Assembly: GCA_026929865.2 (NCBI GenBank)
Contig: CM049395.1
Coordinates: 11,293,001 to 11,357,000 of the forward strand
Reading direction: 5' to 3'
Source: Hyperoplus lanceolatus
Lineage: Eukaryota; Chordata; Actinopteri; Uranoscopiformes; Ammodytidae
Length of the DNA: 64,000 bases
A program made the translations under genes and the position numbers. The notes under the pieces are model-generated. The model saw only the letters and a list, made by a program, of their open reading frames with translations. It had not been told where the DNA came from and did not search any database. The first letter of the stretch is position 1. Each line of letters opens with the position of its first letter. Positions 1-21,215 of this stretch are shown piece by piece.

Positions 1-1481
1 AGTACCCTCCATAAGTATTGGAACAGTGAGGCCAATTCCTTTATTTTTGCTGTAGACTGGAAACATTTGGGTTTGACACCAAAAGATGAATATGAGACAA
101 TAGCTCAACATTTCAGCTGTCATTTCCAGGTATTAACATCTGGATCCGATACACAAATTAGAAGGTAGCATTTTTTGAAAAGGAACAACACATTTTTAGG
201 CGAGCAGAAGTATTGGAACAGATAGACTTTAAATAAATTAAAGTGAATAAAACGTAATATTTTGTCGCAAATCCTTTGCTTGCAATAACTGCACCAAGCC
301 TGTGACCCATTGACATCACCAAACTTTTGCGTTCTTCTTTTGTGATGCTTTTCCAGGCTTTCACCACAACCTCATTCAGTTGCTGTTTGTGTTAGGGGGT
401 TACTCTCTTAAGTCTCCTCTTTGGCAGGTAAAATGCAGGGTTAAGTCTGGAGATTGACTTGGCCAGTCTATAACCTTCCACTTCTTGCCCCTGATTAACT
501 CCTTTGTTGTGTTTTGGGTTATTATCTTGCTGCATGATGGAGGATCTTCCAATCAGTTTGGTTGCATATTTCCTTAAATTGGCAGACACAATGTTTCTGT
601 AGACTTCGGAGTTAATTTTGCTGCTGCCATCATGTGTTACATTATCAATGAAGATTAATGAGCCCGTCCCAGAAGGAGCCATGCAAGCCCAAGCCATGAC
701 ATTGCCTCCACCGTGTTTCACAGATGAGCCTGTATGTTTGGGATCATGAGCAGATTCTTTCTTTCTCCAAACTTTAGCCTTTCCATCACTTTGCTAAAAG
801 AGCATCTTGACAACAACACAGGAACACATGATGGCAGCAGCAAAATTAACTCAGAAGTACAGGAGCATTGTGTCTGCCAATTTAAAGAAAGATGCAACCA
901 AACTGATTGGAAGATCCTTCATCGTACAGCAAGATAATGATCCAAAAAAAATGCAAAAACAACAAAGGAGTTCATCAGGGGCAAGAAATGGAAGGTTTTA
1001 GACTGGCCAAGTCAATCTCCAGATTTAAACCCATAGAGCATGCATGTTACCTGTTAAAAAGGAGACCGAAGGGAGTAACCCCCCAAAACAAACAGCAACT
1101 GAATGAGGCTGCGGTGAAAGCCTGGAAAAGCATCACAAAAGAAGAATGCAAAAGTTTAGTGATGTCAATGGGTCACAGGCTTGATGCAGTTATTGCAAGC
1201 AAAGGATTTGCGACAAAATATTACGGTTTCTTCTCTTTAATTTATTTAAAGTCTATCTGTTCCAATACTTCTGCTCGCCTAAACATGTGATGTTCCTTTT
1301 CAAAAACATGCTATCTTCTAAGTTGTGTATCGGATCCAGATGTTAATACCTGGAAATGACAGCTGAAATGTTGAGCTATTGTCTCATATTCATCTTTTGG
1401 TGTCAAACCCAAATGTTTCCAGTCTACAGCAAAAATAAAGGAATTGGCCTCACCGTTCCAATACTATTGGAGGGGACTGTA
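1..1481. mobile_element. Head-to-head palindrome of two Tc1-like transposon 3' halves
   Basis: The first ~230 bases and the last ~230 bases are inverted copies of a terminal repeat (the sequence on minus reads like the sequence on plus, including the segment around the shared GGATCC). Inside, the minus strand from about 800 down to 255 reads the C-terminal part of a Tc1/mariner-type transposase (KHGGGNVMAWACM, then QQDNNPKH), and the plus strand from about 822 to 1230 reads a second copy (QQDNDPKK, then SITKEECKSLVMSMGHR). Both copies lack the N-terminal DNA-binding half and carry stops and frameshifts, so neither encodes an active enzyme. The junction is near 810-822. The right end reads GGACTGTA; the left end is probably cut by the window edge by two or three bases. 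Family assignment rests on the transposase motifs. Confidence 0.85.
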
Positions 1482-2012
1482 AATCAGTGTCAGAGTAAAG
1501 CTTTAATTTTCATCAATAGTGAGCATTAAAATACCTGACAACTAAAAGTAACTTACTTGGATCTCCATATTCCAATGGTCCTTTTCTGCATTAGCAGCCA
1601 ACTTAGTTCATGTCTGAGCTGTATAAACACTGTCTTAAAGTCATACACTTGTCTCCCTTCTGTAAACCATCCATGTCTCTTTACTTTTGATTTCCCTGCT
1701 TCGTTCCATCTCTATCTTAATGAAAACGAGGCATACAGGGAAGTTGTTGACTTAGCATAGCTTATGTTAGCCAATGCTGAAGTTTTGTCCAGTGAGGATC
1801 GCAGACTGCAGTCTGAGGTTGACTCAGTAAATGTCAGTCCTGTCAATCACAGTTAAAACCACACACAGCTCTCATGAGGGCCTTTGTGAATGGCAGCTTA
1901 TTATTTGCCCTAGATATCCTCTAAATGTTTAGGTCCGCTCTTGCTGTCCGAGGAGGGAACTGGATGTGTTTGCTCCTGGGTCTGGATGGCAAAGTCTAAC
2001 AACACACAGCGA

Positions 2013-2014
<2 letters not shown>

Positions 2015-2073
<59 letters not shown>
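2015..2073. repeat. (CA)n microsatellite
   Basis: An almost pure CA dinucleotide tract of about 59 bases. Open reading frames through it (poly His-Thr) are artefacts. Confidence 0.98.
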
Positions 2074-2076
<3 letters not shown>

Positions 2077-2990
2077 CTCATACCATTAGTGTCTTTATGT
2101 CAGTGTCTTTTTTGCTTTTCCTTTTGGAAAGGAGCAAAGAAGTTAATCGTGGCTCTGTGTAACCATGTCTCTTTGCCCTTCATGCATCTGAGCCAAAATG
2201 ACTTTTAGCTTTTTCATTCTATAATAATTTTATGACAACAGCATAGTTCAGGACACGGAAACCATGTAGGGACTTGACAGAGTTGAAAAGGCTGAAAGGA
2301 TTAATTACTCCAGAAAAGCCTCGGGTAACCTTTTTAACTTTGCGCTTCGAAGTCGGATCTGACGGGGGTTAGTCGCCCCCTGTTAGAGGAAGCTTCATGA
2401 TATCTGTGCTTCTCTTATTCTTTATGGCTAATGGGTGGAGGGGGGGGGACTCTCTGTGAGGGCCTTGCATGTCACTTGTCACCTTACCGCTGTGTTGTGC
2501 TGCTAATAAGCACTAAATATCTTGGAGTCGGAAATTTCCAATTACTGCTCCCAGCGAGACCCTGAGCCTTTGATGAATGGCACCGAGGTAAAGCAGTTGG
2601 CCCTCCTGTAGAGGAACCACACACACACATATACGAAGGAGTACACATCGTTGACGGGCAGATGAAATGTTAACCAGCCCTCATTTTAAAACTACCTTTT
2701 TCTCCAAATCATCCACGCTGAAAAAAACTTGCTAAAGTAAAGTAGCACTGTTTGTACATTTTGTTCTGTTCGTAGTTGTGTGTATAGATGGGCTGATGTA
2801 ATGCATAGGAATTGGTCTCCTTATCCCACTCCAAACACTCTGCCTCCAGGAGGATTAGGCCACATTGTCGCGGCTACTGAGGGGAGCATAAACATCCAGC
2901 TAAACCCACGCCACATATGCACATAGTTATGGTGTGCAGACATGCTTACACCCACATGTTGTGTGCGCAATCTCACTAAGAAGACACTGT

Positions 2991-2992
<2 letters not shown>

Positions 2993-3062
<70 letters not shown>
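2993..3062. repeat. (CA)n microsatellite
   Basis: A pure CA tract of about 70 bases followed by CAAA repeats. Confidence 0.98.
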
Positions 3063-3066
<4 letters not shown>

Positions 3067-3432
3067 AACAAACGCACACACCGATGGATTATACTGTATG
3101 TCTGCTAGTGAGTTAAATTGATAGGTTGGAGCTTTTTGTCTCTGTGATATTTTTATTTTTATTTTAGCCTTGCTTTGTAGTTCTCTATAAAACAGACCCC
3201 AGCCAAATCTTGCACCTGAGAGCACTCACTGAAGTGTTTTTACGGTCACAACAAAACGTGTACAGTATACAGTATCATTCATTTATTCATGTCCTCTCCT
3301 GCAAGAGTGCCAAATGAGTCATTAATATAAAAGCTCTTTGGGCTTTTAATCAAACCAACACCTGTAACACCATCTGATTTGAAAGGCAGATTATGTTAAT
3401 ATTTTGTTTAGACAGTCCAGGTCCATTTATGG

Positions 3433-3827
3433 TGTTACGGTGTGGCAGACAGGCAGGCAAGCAGGACCCAAATGCAAGACGTCGTAGCAAAGAATAATTT
3501 ATTAAGCTCAAAAAGGTAACAAAAAAGGCCAACAGGCAAAAAGTTCAGGAACAAAAGTAACACAGGGAACAGGGAGAACACACAGGACAAAGACTCACCG
3601 ACACTGACACAACAAACCATAATGCACAGACAAGGAACAAAAGAACACAAGGAGTATATATATTAGACATAACGAGACACAGGTGAAACACATCAGGGAA
3701 GGGAACAGCAATCAACAAGAGGGAAGCTAGACAGGACATGGGGAGGAAACAAGACAGAGATACCAAAATAAAACAGGAAACCACAAAAACCAAGACAGGA
3801 CAAGACGAACCATGACATACGGTGATC
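3433..3827 (-). mobile_element. Probable solo LTR
   Basis: On the minus strand the segment begins TGTCATGG and ends CCGTAACA, the TG...CA boundary of a long terminal repeat. Read on minus it has a TATA-like stretch (around 3654-3662) and an AATAAA signal close to the 3' end (plus strand TTTATT at about 3498), as expected for an LTR. Flanks are TATGG on the left and TACGG on the right, a possible 5-bp target duplication with one mismatch. No gag or pol sequence is attached. It could instead be another repeat type with similar ends. Confidence 0.6.
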
Positions 3828-4596
3828 TCCTCTACTTCTTTTAGTTTCGTAGAGTTTCTGTTTCAGTCTTTTGGACCTTCAGGTGCTACGTGATCAAAAC
3901 CCTATCTTAATGGGGACATTAAGTTTGTCTGGTATGTAATGAGACTGACTTGTTGGAAAAACATTTAAAAACACTTGTGACTTATTTGTGTCAAATAGAA
4001 CGTTTGTCACGCATTGACTGACAATGGAAGTGTCCCTTCTCCATCACTCGTCGCTGGAGGACAATGCTAAAAACACAGGCTGATTCACGAGGCTCGCTCA
4101 TTAATTCCCTCCCTGCCATGGTCTGATCCTATACGAGCCCCACTGTATCAGCCAGGAATGTCCACACCCTGACAGCTGTAAGGGAATCTGACTCATTTCT
4201 CCCTCCGTCCGTACTAAGAGTCCTATAGTCCTCCTTGTCGCTCCACTCCTCCTTTCTTACTTGCCCTGTGCTCTCCACTTTATCAACTGTTGATTGAGAG
4301 CTTTGCCAAAGTGTCACTGCCTCCTACTGTTATTTGAGTGTACGTTTACTATACTATTGTTTAGTATACCCGTGAGGGGAAAATAAATCTGTCTAAAAAG
4401 ACTGAAATCTTTCTCCTATGGAACACACACACATGTACTGCCAGTACTCCTGGCTACTGTTAAATGACTGTTTGATGCAGCAGCACCCTTACACAGCTCC
4501 ACTCTATCAATGCACTGCTCTTCTACTCTTTCTCATTTCTTTTTGACGCTAAGGTTACAATCAAACCTAAAGGGGCTTACGGCTTTTTGGGGCAAC
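3828..4596. other. Non-coding stretch, nothing recognised
   Basis: No coding exon, RNA gene or clear repeat boundary is visible here. Confidence 0.5.
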
Positions 4597-5112
4597 TTAA
4601 AGGTCACATATTATGCTAAATGCACTTTTTAAATGTGTTCTAACATATCCATGGGTCCACGGTGTGCCTAGAGACTGCCAAAATATAAAAAAATAACAAT
4701 CTCTCCTTTTATCACTCTCCCCCTTTCTGAAACCCCCACCCCTACCCCCCAATATACTTCAGAATTCTCCTCGTTTCTGACCTCAAAAACTGGAAAGCCA
4801 GAAGCTTCCACCATGCAGCCCACACCCCTATTTCTTATTGGTCCACGGCCCTGACAGACTGAGGGCGAGGCGTATCTGGCTTTGCTTCCGGACAAGGGGC
4901 GGGGGGAGCTCAAAGATTGTATATTTACGAGGGGAGCTGCAGCTCTTTTTTAAAAATAGGCCATTGTGAGATTAGCTGAACATCAGCATAGTACAATAAA
5001 TTATCTGAAAGTTTTTTTCAGCAAACAATTAAAGAAAAACGTATTAGGACCACTAAGACCATATAATATGGCGTATAATAGTACCGAAAAGTGTATAATA
5101 TGGGAGCTTTAA
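4597..5112. mobile_element. Non-autonomous DNA element with TTAA target site
   Basis: The element starts TTAAAGGTCACATATTAT and its other end, read on minus, starts TTAAAGCTCCCATATTAT, giving imperfect terminal inverted repeats with TTAA at each outer edge. TTAA duplication is known for piggyBac and Kolobok transposons. At about 516 bp it has no transposase, so it is a MITE-like derivative. Confidence 0.7.
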
Positions 5113-5552
5113 AACGAAGAAAGGAAGGATGAGTGCAATCTTGTCATGTAACTTGTTATCTATGTACCTCTATTTCCCAGGCTGAATAAATTGCTCTCGG
5201 GCCACAATTTAACCTTGATGCATGTAGGATATAAATTTACGAGCTCCTTGAGTTGCCATTATTCTTGTAGCTCTCATGCTCCGGGGCCTGTAGCTGTAAA
5301 TCAGTGTCCTGCAGAATATGCGGTACATCCAAATGATGCAGACCAGCGGGGCCAAGCAGTAATGGATGTCAAGGAGCAGATTACATGGTGATGCGTTATT
5401 GATCGGCCACTGTCCCTGCACACGTCATTGATTAAGCAGCGGAGTGTGTGATCGCTGCATGCATTTAAGTAGGTTCTCAGGAAATAATAAAGATGCTCTA
5501 TGTCAAATGCTAATCCTCCCTCCGGACGAGAAGTAAAAGCTGCTGTGTGTTA

Positions 5553-5702
<150 letters not shown>

Positions 5703-5984
5703 CTCTCTCTCTTGGGTTAAGAAACAAATTGATAAAACCTTCTACATTGTTAAAGGTCATTTTATATTGATATTTACATTTACATCATGGTAATTTACTG
5801 TATAAGTCAGTTATAGATATATAAACAGATGGGAATGTCAAATTATGTCAACTTCATCCCGGCAACAAGGCCTTCAACAGAGCCAGACATACAAAGGAGG
5901 TTGTGTATTCCCCACGACTTGAACAGTACAGAAAAGTCTCCTGCAGTTGACATCTGCGATTGACAGTTTACGTATTACTGCACA

Positions 5985-5986
<2 letters not shown>

Positions 5987-6066
<80 letters not shown>
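5987..6066. repeat. (TG)n microsatellite
   Basis: A pure TG tract of about 80 bases. Confidence 0.98.
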
Positions 6067-6070
<4 letters not shown>

Positions 6071-6364
6071 CGGGTGCATTTAATGTAGGCAAGGTGTATC
6101 TGTGAAGCTGCATCACGCGTGTGCATTTCCACAAGAAGGGCCAGGAGGAAGAAATGTGAGAATGTGAATCTGAGTAAATGGAATAAATTATTAGATGGAC
6201 AGTGAATAAATGAAAGGGAAAGAGGGAGTAGATTAGCTCACAATCTGTCTTTTATAGAGTGTCTGAGAGAGCAAAAGGGCTGTCAGTGCTGCCTTCATCT
6301 TCCCCTCCTCCCCCATCAAAGCATCATTGCTCTCATCTTGATCATACTCCCCCTTAACATCCCA

Positions 6365-6367
<3 letters not shown>

Positions 6368-6400
<33 letters not shown>
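6368..6400. repeat. (CT)n microsatellite
   Basis: A pure CT tract of about 33 bases. Confidence 0.95.
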
Positions 6401-6403
<3 letters not shown>

Positions 6404-7513
6404 CTTCTCTTTCACTTTTTCTCTTTCGGTGTCTCACCTTATCTTCAACCCCTGAACACAAATGTAGTCTTCCATAGTCTTGTTTGGCAGGCAAGAAAAA
6501 AAAATCTCTCACCACAATTTTTTTACACACGGTAATCTATTTTTTCCTTGGCTGCATGGTTTCAGTCTATCTGTGTACATGTGGATTGTGTTATTCTGCT
6601 ATGTTGTGAGGTGGGTTCTAGTAGAAATGCATCGTATCACACAGAGTTCTGGGAGTCACCGCTGGGACTTCAAAGGGGGAAATGAAACTGAAAATGAACA
6701 TGGAAAAACTTTTAACCGGCATGTCTCTTAGACCCTTTCCCTTTTATTTTTTTATAATCATCCTTATTCCACATTCGGAGTGTTTCACTTATCCACATAC
6801 CCATTACAGTGAACTATATCTCATACACATTACCCCCCCACTCATCTTTCACCGTTCAGGTAAACAGACACAGAAAACATTGAAGATGAGTGTATAAATG
6901 ATGTACGACTGATTTCATCAGGGGGATTCGAACGGATCAACATAGAAGACGCATTGTTAACAGGTGTGAACAAGCATATTACATTTACATATACGATCGC
7001 ATTCCTCTGAACCATATATTATGCCAGGTGGAAACAGGGTCTATGTTTAGTGTTTGAACCCCACCGTTAAAAACAGCAATCAAACGGAAATGATGAAGTG
7101 TTGATTTAATCACGGGTCATGGAATCCGATCACAAGTAGACAGAGAAGTCACATTTAAAATACAAGTGGGAACACCGGACTGAGAGCTGGCCACTTGTAA
7201 CCAGATTCAAAAAGTCAGATGTTAATGCCAGGTGGAAACAGGGTCTTAGTCTGTTCATCAGTGAAATCCTGACTTGACACCAAGTCGTCCTTATTTTTGT
7301 CTACTTTCCAACTCACCCAAAAGCATCTCATCTGTATTGCGAAAACAAAAATGGTCATCATAACTTTGGTGACGCCTAACCATTGAGCATATTACATCTG
7401 ATGAATAGAGATGGGTGACTTTTCTGCATGCTCTTGGCTGAACTGTGCTGTTTGATCCTTTTCACTACCTTCATCTGACTATCATTTGTTTACCTTTGGC
7501 CAACACATTATCT

Positions 7514-7728
7514 GGGTAGTACCATATGTCCACATACAGAAATAGAGCCAATTTGTGTGATACATTCTTAGCGTATTGCTGCTGAAATCCGAGGCAATAC
7601 CTTTAATTTACATGGATGCTTACAGTAAGCAAATAATAGATCTGAGTCTGAGTTTGTGTTAGGATGCTCGAGTGGGACCACGCATCACAAATACGCAATA
7701 TGGACATCTTTAAAGCAATCGTGCAACT
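7514..7728 (+). repeat. Dispersed repeat, copy 1
   Basis: About 215 bases that match the reverse complement of 13293-13495 over nearly the whole length, including CAATACCTTTAATTTACATG and GATGCTCGAG. The family is not recognised, and no terminal repeats or target duplication were identified. Confidence 0.75.
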
Positions 7729-9691
7729 CTCCTTTGGCCCAGAATTCTCTGGTTCCAATATGTGCATTAGAAATAGAATCATAAACTATTTGCTATAAGT
7801 TTTAAGATATATCTTTTGATGCAAATCCTTTACTTGTACATCCAGTGTACAATTGGGAGTGAAATTTTTGGGTCCAAAGCACTAAAAGTATAACTGATGG
7901 ACTCATTACGAAAGCAGCAAATGGTCAGTCTCCCTTAAATTGTTCCAATACATGTGATCAAATAAAAATCCAGAAAGGTACTCGGGTACGTCACCCTGTA
8001 GTACTTTACTTGATAGGCCATTACCTGAGTTTTATGTTTAATCCTAAACTCCATAATGGAGAGAGACCAACACTGGAGTAATGTGCTCTCTGTGCTCTAT
8101 CTTTTTCTGTCCTAAAGGAAGAGCTGCAGTATTTTAAACCAGCTGAAGGCAAATCTGACTGGGGCCAGAAGAGAACTGTACTAATCTAAGTGTGAACACA
8201 CAAAAGCATAGATTCATTTCTCAGCACTTTAAAGGAGGGAATATGTCTCATCCTAGAATTATTTCTTAATAGGAGAAAGCATGACCAAACAGATGTGTTA
8301 ATAAGTGTGAAAAGATTCTGAAAGGAATAAAGGCTGATATGATAGCAAAAGAAATGTGTCAGTATGCAAAGTTGACACTCTTTAATATTGCATGCATTAC
8401 TTCTGCAGCTGTGTCTGTGCAGGTACATTATGTTGATGTCTGATTGTGCAGCTCATCCTTTATAATTATTATTTTGTATATTTTGTGCACCATTTCCATA
8501 TACATCTGTATGCTGACAATACCCTATTATCAGATGTTGCCGATTCTCATCAATTAGCAATAAGGTTTTAGTAGTCAGATGAATTCAATAGTACTGGCTG
8601 ATGGGTTAAGCTTGTTGTTCTTTAAATCTTGTGTCCCTGGCCTGGATTCGTTATGTGAGGTGGGGGTGCAGCAATGTTGGCCCCTTTTTCCCATTTCATT
8701 TTGAATTTACTACCAGAAGTTGCCAGAGTCAGAAATGTTCAGATCAGACTTGAATCAAAATGAAAGTTGACATTTTGTACAAAACCAAAAGCAATTCTGG
8801 ACTAGGTCGCGTAATTTAGAGACATGCTGCTCAAATACAGTTTACTCTTTATTACTAATGATAATTGCAATCACACCTGCATTCTATTTGGAAATCTAGA
8901 CCATTCTTCGCCTGCTAAAATGAATAATCTGCAGGTCCACATACACATGAAACAAATGCTATTTCAAAATCATTCAAATAATAAATTATTCTTTTTTCAA
9001 GATAAGCCGCTGTCATTTCAAATTAGACCTGCATTTTGCCATGTCTCAAACCCTTGCAAATATGCACAAGATAGTCATGAAACAAGTCTGGTCCTTCAAA
9101 TAATTCTAAATGCAAAAGTTAACCAATGACAGTTATATTTGGGGGGAGAAGGAGAGCAAAATGTGTTGAAATTAAGAATCTGAATCTAATCCTTTCTTTT
9201 CCTGCCTTACAAAACCATTGTGCCATGCATGACGGATGATATCAAATTGTTATTCCATTTATTTTGTTTCGAGAAATTTCCGTTTATTGCACGCATTGCT
9301 TCATGGATTGTGTGACTACAGTATATCTTTAGTGAGTGCACACTCAATTCCATGCAATTCTTTGGGGAGATACTGTATCGCTATCTCTATGACAAAAGCT
9401 GTCATCATGGTCCATGGTTGTAGCCTAATTTGAACATATTGCAACAACTTGAATATTATTTAATTCTCCAGTTTGATATCTGTACAAAGATATGTTGACA
9501 GTTTAGTGAATTGATTGTGAAGATGTGCAGGTCAAAAACTACAGCAGTGACTATTTGTCATAGAAGATGTCACCACAATCAAGAAAACACACATCTCATG
9601 TAAAATGTCACTTTGATTCATTGTATGTGAGAATTAAATTGCATCTGTCAAGACTCAATTCAACTGCATCTCTAATAATTCATCCCTTGCA

Positions 9692-9692
9692 G

Positions 9693-9754
<62 letters not shown>
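9692..9754. repeat. (CT)n(CA)n compound microsatellite
   Basis: A CT tract passes directly into a CA tract. Confidence 0.97.
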
Positions 9755-10090
9755 CTTTGATGTTCTAAACTACCTTCTACTGTTGTGAAACTCAAGGGGT
9801 TTCTGCCTGTGGTGGGTAGTGCGTGTGTTGAAGGAAAACTCTGGAATGCTTTGTGTACAAAAAGCATCTATATAGTCTTTGTTTGATGCACAAATACACA
9901 CACACAAGCACACACACACCCTTGTAAGCTTAGTCTCTATTACACACACACAAGCACACATACACAAGCAAGCTGTGAGATGATTTATAGCCAGCCATGT
10001 CTAATGGATTGCTTTGGCACTTGAGAAATTATGAAAAGAAATTAATTAGCCTTTAGTGACCCTGCTGTCTATCAGCCTCTCCCACTCTCT

Positions 10091-10153
10091 AACACACACA
10101 CACACACACACATGCACGTGCACACACACACACACAAACACACACATGCACGT

Positions 10154-10212
<59 letters not shown>

Positions 10213-10276
10213 CGTGTGCAAACACACACACACATGCGTGTGCAAACACACACACACATGCACACACACACACAAA
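10091..10276. repeat. Interrupted (CA)n microsatellite
   Basis: About 186 bases of CA with recurring interruptions of the forms CATGCACGTG and CATGCGTGTG. The repeated interruptions show that longer units were duplicated as blocks. Confidence 0.97.
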
Positions 10277-12642
10277 CAGTGACCCAGGCACTTGGCTGCT
10301 CACTTTGGATGTAATTATGGTCTTAATGGGCTGTGCTTACCTGTCACAGATGTATTGTCACTAAATCATATGTGTGTTACATTATGACATTGCAATGGTG
10401 CCAATTGTGTCAGACATAAAATAATTAACTGAATATTTTTCATTTAACATTCAGTGGTTGTCTGGTTGAATAACAACTATTTGATGCACATGACTACTAC
10501 TCTTTTCAAATCAATCTAATTAACAATGTGTCAAGGACTTCTTCATTCATTTTTTGACAAATGGTTATTACTCTGTCTGCCACTGAGAAAGTAACACTGC
10601 ACTGCACTGCCAAAGGTAAACCAGTGAACGCTGACGCAAAGACACAAACAGAGAGGGAGAACAGCATGCTTAGTTCCCCCTCAGTGAGGATTTGGTTGAA
10701 GTGCTGTTATTTTCTCTTTCTCTTCTGGCTGAATTCACTTGGAGAACAGAAAACTCTGACTGAGGAATATTGTTTTTCTCATCCTGTGGTCCTTCTGCCT
10801 CTCCTTAACCACTACATATGTAATTCACTGCCCCTGCTTTTCCTTTGTGTGCCCTCAAATGCACATCAAGTGAAATGTTCAACTGCTTTTGAAAGAACGA
10901 GCAGAACAACATGTACACCTCCTCCATTTAACATTGGAAAACAAAGGGCAATCTTTTAATTGGATCGCAAAATAAACTCTCCATTTTTAGGCAAGCGTCC
11001 AGCTCAGACGCTCGCACTTATTTATTTGTGATGTTTTGTTTCTCTGAGCTCTGAAAAGCATCTCGTATGAGACAGAGAGAAGTGTCCGTCTCATTTGAGC
11101 TGTCTACTCTGTATAAGTATACATAAGTCTGTAGTTCAGAACCAGAGACCTGCAAATATACGCAAACACAGAGGTTGGGGAGGCTTTCGCTATACTCACA
11201 AGCCTGTGCATAAGATGTATGTGTTCAATTTAGTCTACTGCTGTTTATCCCGATTCCCTGCTCCTTCCGTGAGTGACAGATAAGCAGATGGCAAGGACTG
11301 TAGGTGTGTTAGTTTTAACCGTCTCGACAAATCTCATATTCTTTTTAATACTTTGTCTGAACAAGATGACATTACAAAGCATAACATATCATTTAGCTAC
11401 AATTGTATCGAAAGTGCCTTCCAAATAAGTGCATTGAGGGAACATACCCAAAACAAAAGAAATTATGTGAATACATCAGCTTCAAATAAGCCAAACTGCA
11501 AAGTAGTACATACACATAGTATAAATGTTAGTGCAAATGTAAGTTTGCGTTTTTCTTTAGCCAAGGAGAACAAAAAATTGCTGTGTAAGGCTCAAAGGAA
11601 CTGCATAGTCAAGTGATATTACTCTGTCCACATTATTTCTACATTAGCTCTCCTGAGAACACCTTATTCTAAGGGGCGCTAATGTAATAATTATGGTAGA
11701 TAGAGACATATAACTCAACTTCCCAGTTCCTCTGAGCTTTACGCAGCACTGCAGCAGCAATTTTGGTCTTCTGGCTTTACTGTTTGCTTTCTCTTTGGCG
11801 TACTTTTTGACCACAGCAGAAACTGTGATAAACCCATCATTGAATGCAACCTGTCCAGCACCAAGTACTTAGCAGCGAGCTAAAGACCCGACGAAACATT
11901 CCTGGGGAGGGGTGGGCACCGAAAAACAGAACTAAACAGTAACAGAATACCAAACCAAAAAAACATAGGAGAGAGAATATTGGGCTGAAATTTGCCAGGT
12001 GGCCAGAAAAAATGGCTCCAAATGAAAATTTTCCCCTTTTCCACTGCTGGATGAGTAAATAGGCAGCTGTTTGACACATGTTTGCTTCTAAATATGAATT
12101 TTAAAGTCGAAGATATGCCAATGGTGTGTTCACATCTTGCTGCCAACAATTGGCAAAAAAAACTGCCATCGCAGGTTTGCTCAGAAGGGATTTAGACATT
12201 CTAATGCACTGATTCAACACGTGCCTTGAATGAAAAAGCGGTAAATAGAAATCTTTTTTTTCTTATCTTCTTTTTTTCATAACCCATGTGCTTACTTTTA
12301 CAACGCAAACAAATCTTCATTGATGAGACGCAAATGGAGAGAGTGAGGTCAGCCTAAACAAAGAGAGGGAGATAGTGAATGACAAATACGGATGGTTGGA
12401 TGGATGGAGGGAGTGAGTCAGCGAGAGAGACAAAGAGAGACAGAGGGAGGCTGAGAGACATAGAGGGATTATTAGCGTTTGTGTGCAGGGATTAGAAAGG
12501 AACGCTGAGGTCTGACACACCAGAATATGATCTTGCTCCGGCTTAGTGTCACTGTCCTCTCCTCCGCTTTTCTCCTGTGTTACTCCCGTCACATCACTCA
12601 CCTGTCTGTGATTCTCTCTCTCCCCATCTCCCAACACGCACG

Positions 12643-12781
<139 letters not shown>

Positions 12782-13090
12782 CTGAGAATTTCAATGAATG
12801 GTACATTCGGATCACAAGACAATTTCTATGGATTTTTCCACCTTAGATGCAGCTGCAGAACAAATCCGAAGCCTTTTTTCTGGCTGGCTGGAGATCATGA
12901 ACAATACATTCTTTCCAGATGAAGTGACTGCACCGTATACAATCTGATTTAACACACACACACATTTAACACACTGACTCACCAACCCTGCTCACTGTTT
13001 GTTAAGTGAAACAAGTAAAAGTACATCGTGTTTGGTTTAGACAAAAAAAAAAACGTTCCTAACCACCTCGTCTGTCTCTGTCTCCTTCAG

Positions 13091-21215
<8,125 letters not shown>

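Larger units (their letters stand above)
1482..3432. other. Non-coding stretch with two CA repeats
   Basis: No exon with convincing splice sites or recognisable protein was seen on either strand. It holds two CA microsatellites (2015-2073 and 2993-3062). It lies upstream of the visible RALY-like exons and may be intron of that gene or intergenic DNA. Confidence 0.6.

Noticed and set aside
10561..10959. 132-codon open frame in the left non-coding region
   Set aside because: No recognisable domain, no splice sites in phase, and composition like its surroundings.
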